Positions 52,868 through 61,386 of a DNA stretch of 64,000 bases are shown in pieces. Under the pieces are notes generated by a model, which saw only the letters and a program-made list of their open reading frames with translations, was not told where the DNA came from and searched no databases. The position numbers and the translations under genes were made by a program. The stretch's first letter is position 1, and every line of letters begins with the position of its first letter. Source of the DNA: Gammaproteobacteria bacterium (lineage in GTDB: Bacteria; Pseudomonadota; Gammaproteobacteria; JAKDMP01); assembly GCA_027018875.1 (NCBI GenBank), contig JALUYA010000002.1, forward strand, positions 1 to 64,000, given 5' to 3'.

Positions 52868-53595
52868 ACCGGGTCTGTGGCCTGCATTCCGTGCGCCTTG
52901 CCCTGGAACGGGGGCAGGTGCGGCGGTTATTGCTCGCGCGCCGGCGCAAGGATAAACGCTTGACCGGGTTGCGTGATATGGCGGCCGCGAAAGGCGTCGC
53001 CGTGTTGGAGCGGGAGGCAGGGGAACTGGATCGCCTGGCCGCAGGGGTGCGCCATCAGGGTGCCGTGGCCGAGATCGAAGGCGCGGCGCCGCTGAGCGAG
53101 AACCAACTGGAAACCTGGCTGTATGAGGCCCGTGAGCCCCTGGTGTTGGTGCTCGACGGGGTCCAGGATCCACGCAATCTCGGTGCCTGTCTGCGCGCGG
53201 CGGATGGCGCCGGGGTGGATGCCGTAGTGCTGCCGCGGCGGCGGGCGACGGGATTGACTCCCGCGGCGCGCAAGACCGCGAGCGGTGCCGCCGAGGCGAT
53301 GCGGCTGTTCACGGTCACCAACCTGGCCCGTTCGCTCGGTACCCTGGGCGAGGCTGGCGTGCTGCGGGTCGGCGCCGTCGCCGCGGGCGGGGTCCCGCCC
53401 TGGGATCTGGATCTGCAGGGTCCGCTGGCCCTGGTGCTCGGTGCCGAGGCGGGTGGGCTGCGCCGCCTTACCCGGGAGCATCTCGATGCCCGCGTTACGT
53501 TGCCCATGGGCGGGGTCGTGGAGAGTCTCAATGTCGCGGTAGCCTGCGGCGTAGTGTTGTATGAGGCGAGGCGCCAAAGAGGTCGGGAAACATGA
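52864..53595 (+). CDS. rlmB: 23S rRNA (guanosine2251-2'-O)-methyltransferase
   Basis: SpoU/TrmH-type knotted methyltransferase acting on 23S rRNA. 243 residues: N-terminal substrate-binding part starting MNRVCGLHSVRLALERG, then VLVLDGVQDPRNLGACLRAA, ALVLGAEAGGLRRLTREH, and LPMGGVVESLNVAVACGVVL (SAM-binding knot). The GTG start overlaps the rnr stop (GTGA). rnr-rlmB is a classical pair. Confidence 0.96.
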   Translation: MNRVCGLHSVRLALERGQVRRLLLARRRKDKRLTGLRDMAAAKGVAVLEREAGELDRLAAGVRHQGAVAEIEGAAPLSENQLETWLYEAREPLVLVLDGVQDPRNLGACLRAADGAGVDAVVLPRRRATGLTPAARKTASGAAEAMRLFTVTNLARSLGTLGEAGVLRVGAVAAGGVPPWDLDLQGPLALVLGAEAGGLRRLTREHLDARVTLPMGGVVESLNVAVACGVVLYEARRQRGRET

Positions 53596-53644
53596 ATCGG
53601 GGCAGGTTCGTATAATCCACGGGAGTTTCAATCGCGGGTAATGT

Positions 53645-54427
53645 GTGGATATTGAACTCAAGGGCAAACGGGCCCTGGTGACCGGGGCCAACTCCGGTGT
53701 CGGCCGGGCCATCGTGCGGGCCTATATCCGGGCGGGGGCGCAGGTGGCGATCAATTACGTGGCCCATCCGGGTGCGGCCCGGAACCTGGTGGAAGAATTG
53801 ACCCGGGAAGGCGGGCAGGGGTTTGCTTATCGAGCCGATGTGTCCGATCCCGAGGCGGTGAGCACGATGTTTGCCGGTATCGACGATGTCTGGGGCGGGC
53901 TGGATATCCTGGTCAACTGCGCCGGCATCGATGGACCGCGTGAGCTGGCCTGGGAAGCGCGGATCAGCGAGTGGCGGCGCGTGATTGAAACCAATCTCTT
54001 CGGGGCCTTTTACTGCGCCCAGGAAGCGCTGCGGCGCATGGTTCCGGCGGGTTCCGGCGTGGTGATTAACTTGACTTCGGTGCATGAGCAGTTGCCGTGG
54101 AGCGGCTATTCGGCCTATACCGCGAGCAAGGCCGGGCTGGGCATGTTGACCAAGACCTTGGCGCAGGAGGCGGGACGGCATGGGGTGCGGGTGCTGGCGC
54201 TGGCACCGGGGGCGATCCAGAGTCCGATCAACCGCAGCGTTCTGGAGGACAAGGAAGGGTTGGCGCAACTGCTGACCCGGATCCCGACGGAGCGGCTGGG
54301 CGATCCCGAGGATGTGGCCGGCATGGCGGTGGTGCTGGCCTCCGATGCCGCGCGATATATCACCGGGACAACCGTATACGTGGATGGCGGTATGTCGCTA
54401 TTTCCCGGGTTCACGCACTGGGACTGA
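53645..54427 (+). CDS. Short-chain dehydrogenase, glucose 1-dehydrogenase-like
   Basis: 260-residue NAD(P)-dependent oxidoreductase: TGANSGVGRAIVRAYIRAGA (Rossmann), NCAGIDG (NNAG-like), catalytic Ser region NLTSVHEQLPWS, Y-x3-K in YSAYTASKAG, and C-terminal GTTVYVDGGMSLFPGF. The sequence is closest in feel to glucose 1-dehydrogenases. It is followed after 6 bp by a GH15 enzyme, so the pair may release and oxidise glucose from an oligosaccharide or trehalose. Start GTG 53645. Confidence 0.85.
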   Translation: MDIELKGKRALVTGANSGVGRAIVRAYIRAGAQVAINYVAHPGAARNLVEELTREGGQGFAYRADVSDPEAVSTMFAGIDDVWGGLDILVNCAGIDGPRELAWEARISEWRRVIETNLFGAFYCAQEALRRMVPAGSGVVINLTSVHEQLPWSGYSAYTASKAGLGMLTKTLAQEAGRHGVRVLALAPGAIQSPINRSVLEDKEGLAQLLTRIPTERLGDPEDVAGMAVVLASDAARYITGTTVYVDGGMSLFPGFTHWD

Positions 54428-54433
54428 GGCGAA

Positions 54434-56278
54434 ATGAACGATTATGATTCAGAGAATATCCCGGATTTCAAGCCACTGGAGGCCTACGGGCTGATCGGCG
54501 ACTGCCGTACCGCGGCCCTGGTCGGCGAAGATGGTTCGATCGACTGGGTGTGTATGCCGGATTTCGACAGCCCGGCGGTGTTTGCGGCGTTACTGGATCC
54601 CGCGGCCGGGCGGTTCGTGATCCGTCCTTGCGGGGAATTTCGTTCCCGTCAGTATTACGAGCCGGGTACCAATATCCTGGTAACCGAATTCGTGACCCGG
54701 AAGGGGCGCCTGCGGATTCGGGATTTTATGCCGATAATCGCCGAGCGGCGCAGCCCCGCGGGGGAGATTCATCGCCGGGTCGAGGTGGTGGACGGGCATG
54801 TGTCCCTGGAGCTTATCTTCGCGCCGCGCTTCGATTTTGCGGCGGGGCGGCATGAATTGCGGCTGGGGGATTACGGCGTACTGGCCTATTGCACCGCCGC
54901 GGATAATGGCACGTTGGCCCTGGCTTCGCCGATTCCGCTGCGGATCGATGGCGCCGATGCCCATGCCGATTTTTCCCTGGATGCCGGCGACGTGTTGTGG
55001 TTCGTTCTCGACTGGGACAGTCATTCGAGCCAGCCGGTTTCGGCGTATCGATCCCAGCAGCGATTAGGGTTGGCACGGGCTTACTGGCGTGACTGGATTG
55101 CGGGTCTGAGTTACCAGGGGACCTTCCACAGTGAGGTGCAACGCAGCTTGCTGACACTGAAACTTCTCATCTATGGCGCGACCGGTGCGGTGATCGCCGC
55201 ACCGACCACCAGCCTGCCGGAATGGCCGGGGGGCACCCGCAATTGGGATTATCGCTACACCTGGGTGCGCGATTCCGCATTCATTCTTCGGGCCTTGTTC
55301 AGTGCGGGTTATGTTGCGGAGGGCACGCTCTATTTCGACTGGTTGCTCGAGCGCTGCGTCTGTGACGATGGCGGCATGCGCATTATGTATGACGTGCGCG
55401 GAAGCGCCGAGTTGGATGAGCGGGAACTGGATTTGCGCGGCTACCGGGATTCGCGCCCGGTGCGGATCGGCAACGCGGCGGTAGATCAGTTTCAGCTGGA
55501 TATCTATGGCAGTTTGATTGAAGCTGCGTTTCGTTATCACCGGGCCGGCGGCGTGCTGACAATGGTCGAAATGGAGCGACTGGCGGCGATTATCGAATGG
55601 GTGAGCCGGGGCTGGCGCGAGCCCGATGACGGCATCTGGGAGGCTCGCGGCGAACGCCGCCACTATACCTATTCCAAGGTCTGGGCCTGGGTGGCGCTCA
55701 GTTGCGGGGTCCGCTTGGCGCAGGAGTTGGGGCTGGATCTGCCGTGGGAGCGCTGGAGTGTCGAGGCCGAGGAGATTCGCCGGCAGGTACTCGAGCGATC
55801 CTACAATGAGAAAATCGGTGCGTTCACTCAATCTTACGATAGTGACATACTCGATGCCTCTGTTCTGGTGATGCCGATCACCGGAATCATCTCCGCTAAC
55901 GATCCGCGGTTTCGCTCGACCCGGGCGGTGCTGTGCGAGCGGCTGGCGGCCGGCCCTTATCCGCTGCTTTACCGCTATGATCCCAAGCTCGCCGAAGATG
56001 GGGTAGGCGGGCCGGAGGGCGCCTTTCTGTTACCTTCATTCTGGTTGGTCGAGGGGTTGGTATTGTCGGGAATGCACAAGGAGGCGCGAGCCACCTTTGA
56101 GGCGCTGCTTCGCCATGGTTCGCCGCTGGGGCTGTACAGTGAAGAGATTCACCCCGAGACCCGGGAGCTTCTAGGGAATTTTCCCCAGGGGTTCAGTCAT
56201 CTGGGCCTGGTGAATGCCGCGCTCGCCCTGGAGCAGAGTCCCTACCAGTCCCGCCTGATTATGAATGCAGTTTCCTGA
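54434..56278 (+). CDS. Glycoside hydrolase family 15 enzyme (glucoamylase/trehalase-like)
   Basis: 614 residues without a signal peptide, so cytosolic. The N-terminal beta-domain IGDCRTAALVGEDGSIDWVC, MPDFDSPAVFAALLD is typical of GH15 trehalase-like enzymes. The (alpha/alpha)6 barrel shows WPGGTRNWDYRYTWVRDSAF, SKVWAWVALSCGVRLAQELG and late DGVGGPEGAFLLPSFWLVEG, where the conserved acidic catalytic residues lie. It ends GNFPQGFSHLGLVNAALALE. Known relatives cleave alpha-glucosidic bonds, including trehalose. The upstream SDR suggests glucose as product. Confidence 0.88.
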   Translation: MNDYDSENIPDFKPLEAYGLIGDCRTAALVGEDGSIDWVCMPDFDSPAVFAALLDPAAGRFVIRPCGEFRSRQYYEPGTNILVTEFVTRKGRLRIRDFMPIIAERRSPAGEIHRRVEVVDGHVSLELIFAPRFDFAAGRHELRLGDYGVLAYCTAADNGTLALASPIPLRIDGADAHADFSLDAGDVLWFVLDWDSHSSQPVSAYRSQQRLGLARAYWRDWIAGLSYQGTFHSEVQRSLLTLKLLIYGATGAVIAAPTTSLPEWPGGTRNWDYRYTWVRDSAFILRALFSAGYVAEGTLYFDWLLERCVCDDGGMRIMYDVRGSAELDERELDLRGYRDSRPVRIGNAAVDQFQLDIYGSLIEAAFRYHRAGGVLTMVEMERLAAIIEWVSRGWREPDDGIWEARGERRHYTYSKVWAWVALSCGVRLAQELGLDLPWERWSVEAEEIRRQVLERSYNEKIGAFTQSYDSDILDASVLVMPITGIISANDPRFRSTRAVLCERLAAGPYPLLYRYDPKLAEDGVGGPEGAFLLPSFWLVEGLVLSGMHKEARATFEALLRHGSPLGLYSEEIHPETRELLGNFPQGFSHLGLVNAALALEQSPYQSRLIMNAVS

Positions 56279-56524
56279 TATGTGTTGATCCATCTGTTTC
56301 GTGGCGTCACGAACGGTTTCGGCGCTGGGCCGCCCCGAAAGCCACTGTGTAGTTTCGGCTCGGCTGAGTACAAGCATCATCGCACTGAGAAGACTCAGCA
56401 TATTTCGCGAGGGGGGACAGGGTCCTTGGTATCTAACCTAACCTTGGGCCGGTAATGAATCGGGCGTGACAGCGGGCCGTGGGGGATGACGGGGAACGTT
56501 CCTGCGGGGAGGAGCCCCGGGGTA

Positions 56525-57289
56525 TCACCCGGGCGTTTTTCCAGGTTCCCGCTCGCGCAGCAGCACCTCGGCCCTGGGAAGATCTTCGGGGGTGTCTATG
56601 GCGATAGATGGGACTTGTATTCCCACCGCAACCCGGATGCGCAAACCCAGCCACAAGGCCCGCAACTGTTCCAGTCCCTCCGCCCGCTCAAGCGCACAGA
56701 CCGGCTCGGTGGCGATTTGCTCCAGGGTGCCTGCCCGGTAGGCATAGAGCCCGACATGGCGCAATATCTCCGGCGGGAGGTCGGCCCCTGCTTCCCGTGG
56801 CCAGGGGATCGGGGCACGACTGAAATACAGGGCATAACCGGCACGGTCGGTTACCAGCTTGACCACATGCGGGTCATGGAAAGCCTGCTCTTGGCGCAGG
56901 CGGCAAGCCAGGGTCGCCATGGCGGCATCGGGATCGGCAGCCAGCGTTTCGGCTACCAGGTTGATCGCCGCCGGCGGCATCAAAGGCTCGTCTCCCTGGA
57001 GGTTGACCACGATTTCGGTCTCGCGCCAACCCGAGCGGGCAGCCAGCTCCGCAATTCGGTCGGTGCCCGAAGCATGTGCGCTCGAGGTCATGGCCACCTG
57101 GACCCCAAGCCCTTCGCAGGCCGCGGCAATCCGCTCGTCATCGGTTGCCACCCAGACCTCGGAGGCCAGGCTTTCGAATGCCCGGGCACAAACATGGCGG
57201 ATAAGCGGCCGGCCGGCCAGGGGGATCAGCGGTTTTCCGGGGAGGCGACCCGAACCGTAACGGGCCGGGATCACGACCCGAAAATTCAC
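56525..57289 (-). CDS. kdsB: 3-deoxy-manno-octulosonate cytidylyltransferase
   Basis: Activates KDO as CMP-KDO for lipopolysaccharide core assembly. 254 residues: [71 protein letters not shown] and [15 protein letters not shown]. The start overlaps the Trm112-like gene (ATGA). Last gene of the lolC/E-comEC-exbBD-msbA-lpxK operon. Confidence 0.97.
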   Translation of the reverse strand: MNFRVVIPARYGSGRLPGKPLIPLAGRPLIRHVCARAFESLASEVWVATDDERIAAACEGLGVQVAMTSSAHASGTDRIAELAARSGWRETEIVVNLQGDEPLMPPAAINLVAETLAADPDAAMATLACRLRQEQAFHDPHVVKLVTDRAGYALYFSRAPIPWPREAGADLPPEILRHVGLYAYRAGTLEQIATEPVCALERAEGLEQLRALWLGLRIRVAVGIQVPSIAIDTPEDLPRAEVLLREREPGKTPG

Positions 57290-57468
57290 CGTTCCAATTC
57301 CTCTAAACTCAGGTGCCGTGCCTCCTCCTCGAGCATCACCGGAATACCGTCGCGAACCGGAAAAGCCAGGCGATCGGCACGACAGATGAGTTCCGGGGTT
57401 TCACGCACATAATCGAGCCGGCCCTTGCACAAGGGACAAACCAGAATTTCAAGTAATTTTGCATCCAT
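57286..57468 (-). CDS. Trm112/YcaR-family protein
   Basis: 60-residue protein: [45 protein letters not shown]. The family is known beside lpxK-kdsB (ycaR in E. coli); only part of the zinc-binding Cys set is present (CPLC, one later Cys). Members of the eukaryotic branch activate methyltransferases; the bacterial role is unclear. Confidence 0.93.
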   Translation of the reverse strand: MDAKLLEILVCPLCKGRLDYVRETPELICRADRLAFPVRDGIPVMLEEEARHLSLEELER

Positions 57469-57483
57469 GAATATCTCCAGGGT

Positions 57484-58491
57484 TCAAGTTGCACCGCGAA
57501 CCAGGGCCAGAAGATTCGCCGCATCGGATTCCGAAAATATTACCCGAAGTGGGACCCGCCAGACATGTTCGAGTCGCTCAAGGGGCAGTTTGACCGCATC
57601 TTTTTCGGTGATCAGTAACGGGCGGTCGCTGGGTAGGCGGCGTATAAAATCGGCAATCGGCGCGTGGTCGGGCAACGCATGAGCCTCAATTTCAAGCCCG
57701 TGGAGCCGCAACGCACGAAAAAACCCTTCGGGTTCGGCAATTGCGGCCAGCGCGCGCAGCGGGCGGCCGCGGAACCACTCGAGAGTCCGGGCCGGGCCTC
57801 CGGCCAACGGGACGGCCTGCTCCAGCGCATAGTTCATGACGAAATTCGGAGTTCCGTCGGCCTCGGTCGGGGCCTCGCCTGCTCCCTTGAACACCACGGC
57901 ATCGGCTTGTGCCAGTCGTGCGGGAAGTTCGCGTAGCGGCCCCGCCGGCAGCAATGCGCCGTTGCCAAACCCCCGGATCGTATCGATGGCGACAATTTCC
58001 ATATCGCGGGCGAGACGATAGTGCTGGAGGCCGTCATCGGCAAGAATCAGGTCAGGGTGACAGGTTTCACACAGCGATCTGGCGGCCGCCACACGGTCCC
58101 GACACGCCACCACCGGGACTCCGGTCAGGCGTGCCAGCAGCAGCGCTTCGTCGCCCGCGTGCGCGACCGGGGTAGTGGGGGTTACCGTAAGCGGATAATG
58201 CTGCCGTCCACCATAACCCCGAGTAACAATGCCTACTCGCACCCCCGCGGCGGTCAATTGGCATGCCAACCAGGCGACCAGCGGGGTTTTGCCGTTACCG
58301 CCTACCGTCAGGTTACCCACTACAACCACCCGCGCGGGGATAGCAATACTCGCCAGCCAGTCCCACCGATACAGTTTCCGCCGCAGCCCGCTCACGGCTC
58401 CAAACAGTCCCGCCGCCGGGCGCAGGTAAACCGGGGGCCGGGCGCTACCATACCAGCGCTTGTCAAGCCAGCGGGCCAGGCGACCCCTCAC
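57484..58491 (-). CDS. lpxK: Tetraacyldisaccharide 4'-kinase
   Basis: Phosphorylates the 4' position of the lipid A disaccharide at the inner membrane. 335 residues: N-terminal membrane-associated LRPAAGLFGAVSGLRRKLYR, Walker A VVVGNLTVGGNGKTPLVAWL, VGIVTRGYGGR, LILADDGLQHYRLARDMEIV (DDG..H) and ITEKDAVKL. It overlaps msbA by 4 bp. Confidence 0.97.
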   Translation of the reverse strand: MRGRLARWLDKRWYGSARPPVYLRPAAGLFGAVSGLRRKLYRWDWLASIAIPARVVVVGNLTVGGNGKTPLVAWLACQLTAAGVRVGIVTRGYGGRQHYPLTVTPTTPVAHAGDEALLLARLTGVPVVACRDRVAAARSLCETCHPDLILADDGLQHYRLARDMEIVAIDTIRGFGNGALLPAGPLRELPARLAQADAVVFKGAGEAPTEADGTPNFVMNYALEQAVPLAGGPARTLEWFRGRPLRALAAIAEPEGFFRALRLHGLEIEAHALPDHAPIADFIRRLPSDRPLLITEKDAVKLPLERLEHVWRVPLRVIFSESDAANLLALVRGAT

Positions 58492-60248
58492 GTTCGCCCG
58501 CGTATTTCCAGCCGATACAGGCTGGCATACAAGCCGCCTGATTCGAGCAATTCTTGATGCGTGCCGGTCTCGACGATGCGTCCCTGGTTCAGTACCAAGA
58601 TCCGGTTGGCCCGCTCGACCGTCGTCAGCCGGTGCGCGATAACGAGCGTCGTTCGCCCGCTCATCAAGCGGTCCAATGCCTCTTCGACCGCTTGTTCGGC
58701 CTCGCTATCGAGTGCCGAGGTCGCCTCATCGAGCACCAGAATCGGAGCATTATTGATTAGCGCCCGAGCGATCGAGAGCCGCTGGCGTTGTCCTCCCGAA
58801 AGCAAGAGCCCGCGTTCGCCGACCACGGTCCCGAAGCCTTCGGGAAGCTGCTCGATCTCATCGAGTAGCCGGGCGGTTCGGGCCGCTTCGCGTATCGCCT
58901 CCTCGCTTGCCCCTTCGGGGGCTCCATAGGCAATGTTATGCGCGATCGTATCATTGAACAGGATGACATTCTGGGTCACCATGGCGATCTGGCGCCGGAG
59001 TTCCGCGAGCGGCACGTCACGCAGATCTATCCCATCGATCAGAATACGTCCCCCGTCGGGGTCATAAAAACGTGGGACCAGGCTTGCCAGCGTGCTTTTA
59101 CCGCTTCCCGAGCGGCCGACGAGCGCAATGCGTTCCCCCGGATGAAGATCGAAACTGATATTTTTCAGAACCGGAGCCCGGCTCGATGGGTAAGCAAAAT
59201 CCACCTGCCGGAAACACAATTCCCCCCGTACCTGGGCGAGTGTATGCGTACCCCGGTCCTGCTCCGAATCCAGGTCCAGTAACTCGAAAATGCTCTCGCC
59301 TGCGGCAATTCCCCGCTGTACCGCCGCCATGACATCGGTCAGCCGCCGCAGCGGCGGCAAGAGCAGGGTTACCGCGGTCAAAAACGAGGCGAAATCGCCG
59401 ACGTTGTTCCCGGCCTTAAAAGGCTTGAGCGTCAACACGTAGAGTACCAGCGCCAGGCCGGCACCGGCGATCACCTGAATCACCGGGTTGGCGACGGCGC
59501 TGGTAAAGGCCAGCTTCAGGTTCTGGCGTAGATTCTGTTGGTTGGCCAGTTCAAAGCGGGCCGTCTCGGCCGTCTCGGCACTGTAGAGCTTTACCATGCG
59601 ATGCCCCGCGATCACCTCCTCGGTGGTGCGGGAAATCTCCCCCATGCTGTCCTGGATGCGAGTCGATACCTTGCGGAAACGCCGGCTGACATAGGTTGTC
59701 AACCCGGCAATCAGCGGTACTATGACCAGGATCAGCACCGTTAACAACCAGTTCAGGTAGATCATCCAACCGAGCAGCGCAACCACCGTCACCGTGTCGC
59801 GTACCGCCACCTTGACGGAGTTGGTGGTGGACTCGGCTACCTGCTCGGTGTTGTAGGTCAACTTGGACAGCAAGGTGCCGGTGGCATTGCTATCGAAAAA
59901 GCTTGCCGGCAGGTTGAGCAATTTACGGAACAGGTCGCTGCGCAGGGCAAGAATGACGCGCCGACCGATCCAGCTCATCGAATAGTTCAAGGTAAATCCG
60001 GCGAGACCCCGCACGAAAAACAACAGCAATATTTCTCCCGCGATCAAACGGATGACCATCGGGTTACGATTCACGAAGCCACCGTTCATGAGCGGTTTCA
60101 TCAGTGCGGCAAATGCGGTTTGAGTCAACGAGTAAATGATCATTGCCGCGAAGGCGAGAAGAAAAACCAGCCAGTAGCGTTTGACATAGCGCAACAATCG
60201 GGCATAAATCGCCAGTGCCGCCGGATCCAGAAGGTGACGCTTTTTCAT
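58488..60248 (-). CDS. msbA: Lipid A export ABC transporter MsbA
   Basis: Flips lipid A-core across the inner membrane. The 586-residue half-transporter has six membrane segments (about 20-310), intracellular loop SRRFRKVSTRIQDSMGEISR, TEEVIAGHRMVKLY, and an ABC domain with Walker A VGRSGSGKSTLA, Q-loop VTQNV, signature LSGGQRQR, Walker B ILVLDEATSALD and IAHRLTTVE. It overlaps both exbD and lpxK by 4 bp. Confidence 0.97.
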   Translation of the reverse strand: MKKRHLLDPAALAIYARLLRYVKRYWLVFLLAFAAMIIYSLTQTAFAALMKPLMNGGFVNRNPMVIRLIAGEILLLFFVRGLAGFTLNYSMSWIGRRVILALRSDLFRKLLNLPASFFDSNATGTLLSKLTYNTEQVAESTTNSVKVAVRDTVTVVALLGWMIYLNWLLTVLILVIVPLIAGLTTYVSRRFRKVSTRIQDSMGEISRTTEEVIAGHRMVKLYSAETAETARFELANQQNLRQNLKLAFTSAVANPVIQVIAGAGLALVLYVLTLKPFKAGNNVGDFASFLTAVTLLLPPLRRLTDVMAAVQRGIAAGESIFELLDLDSEQDRGTHTLAQVRGELCFRQVDFAYPSSRAPVLKNISFDLHPGERIALVGRSGSGKSTLASLVPRFYDPDGGRILIDGIDLRDVPLAELRRQIAMVTQNVILFNDTIAHNIAYGAPEGASEEAIREAARTARLLDEIEQLPEGFGTVVGERGLLLSGGQRQRLSIARALINNAPILVLDEATSALDSEAEQAVEEALDRLMSGRTTLVIAHRLTTVERANRILVLNQGRIVETGTHQELLESGGLYASLYRLEIRGRT

Positions 60249-60661
60249 CGCCGCGGGTCGTGAGTCGTGAGAATATTGATACGATCGAACCCCAGTGACC
60301 CGGCCACGTCCATGACCGTCACGATGGCCTGGGTCGAAGCCCGGGCATCTGCGCGCAGAATTACGCGACGCCGCCGATTCCGGCCCGCGAGCCGCTCAAG
60401 CGCTGCCCGCAATGTCGCCGCCCGGGAGTTGATCAGGGCGCGACCGTTAACTAGGTACAAACCCCGTCGGGTCACGGTCACGGTGATGGGCGAGACGCCG
60501 GGCGGCGCGGTCACGCTGGCTTTCGGCAGCTCTACCCGGATACGCGAAGGATGGATGAAGGTTGTCGAGAGCATGAAAAAAATAAGCAGCATCAACACCA
60601 CGTCGATCATCGATACCAGGCTGATTTCCGGGTCTTCGCCCCGGCGAGGACGCAGATTCAT
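60245..60661 (-). CDS. exbD: ExbD/TolR-family biopolymer transport protein
   Basis: 138-residue inner-membrane protein with a short cytoplasmic N-terminus, one membrane helix holding the proton-carrying Asp (VSMIDVVLMLLIFFMLSTTF, Asp about residue 20), and a periplasmic domain. Together with the ExbB-like protein it forms a proton-driven motor. No tonB or tolA/tolB gene is adjacent; this exbBD pair next to msbA-lpxK is a conserved arrangement in many proteobacteria. Confidence 0.93.
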   Translation of the reverse strand: MNLRPRRGEDPEISLVSMIDVVLMLLIFFMLSTTFIHPSRIRVELPKASVTAPPGVSPITVTVTRRGLYLVNGRALINSRAATLRAALERLAGRNRRRRVILRADARASTQAIVTVMDVAGSLGFDRINILTTHDPRR

Positions 60662-61293
60662 GCCCCACTGCGGGAATGTTGGGGTTCGGCTTTACCCGAA
60701 TGTAGTGCTTCGACTAACTTTATCGCATCCGCTTCCATCCGCACGACCAGATCATCCACCTTACCGCGAAAATAGCGATAGGCGATCAAGCTGGGAATTG
60801 CGACCGTCAATCCGGCTGCCGTGGTAATGAGCGCCTCGGCAATGCCGCCGGAAAGGACTTGGGGGCTGGCCGTTCCCTGGCTGGTAATCACCGCAAAAAC
60901 CTTCATGATGCCGAGCACCGTGCCTAGCAGGCCAAGCAGGGGGCTGATTCCGGCGATGGTGCCGAGGGTGTTGAGGTAACGCTCGAGCTCATGCACGACA
61001 TGGCGGCCGATATCCTCTATCGACTCCTTCATCAGGGCGCGGCTGTCACTGCGGTGCACGAGCCCGGCGGCCAGGATGTTCCCCAAGGGGGAATGGCGGC
61101 GAAGATACTCGATGCGGGCGGCATCGAGTTCTCCGTTTTTGATCCATAGCCAGATCTCGGCCAGCAAGTGTTGCGGACAAATTCGGCTCGAGCGCAGGGT
61201 CCACAAACGCTCGAGCGCGATCCCGAGCGCAATGACCGAGCATAGTAAAATTGGCAACATCAGCCAGCCGCCTTCGCGGACAGTTTCCAGCAT
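60658..61293 (-). CDS. exbB: ExbB/TolQ/MotA-family proton channel
   Basis: 211-residue protein from ATG 61293 (an in-frame start nine codons earlier is less likely). Three membrane segments: LMLPILLCSVIALGIALERL, LGTIAGISPLLGLLGTVLGI and IAEALITTAAGLTVAIPSLI, with the family GLLGTVLGIMKVF and ALITTAAGL signatures. It couples proton flow to work through ExbD, whose ATG overlaps its stop. Confidence 0.94.
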   Translation of the reverse strand: MLETVREGGWLMLPILLCSVIALGIALERLWTLRSSRICPQHLLAEIWLWIKNGELDAARIEYLRRHSPLGNILAAGLVHRSDSRALMKESIEDIGRHVVHELERYLNTLGTIAGISPLLGLLGTVLGIMKVFAVITSQGTASPQVLSGGIAEALITTAAGLTVAIPSLIAYRYFRGKVDDLVVRMEADAIKLVEALHSGKAEPQHSRSGA

Positions 61294-61386
61294 ATTTCGG
61301 CTCCGCCGGGTAGGTGACAATCATTTTGATCGAAACATCATAACAAGCCGAATCGCATGGCTTGCAAGCGATCGGATACAGCCCGC

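Noticed and set aside
56279-56524. Minus-strand frame MLSLLSAMMLVLSRAETTQW in the GH15-kdsB gap
   Set aside because: It runs into the 3' end of the GH15 gene in antisense and shows no ribosome-binding site; coding evidence is weak.
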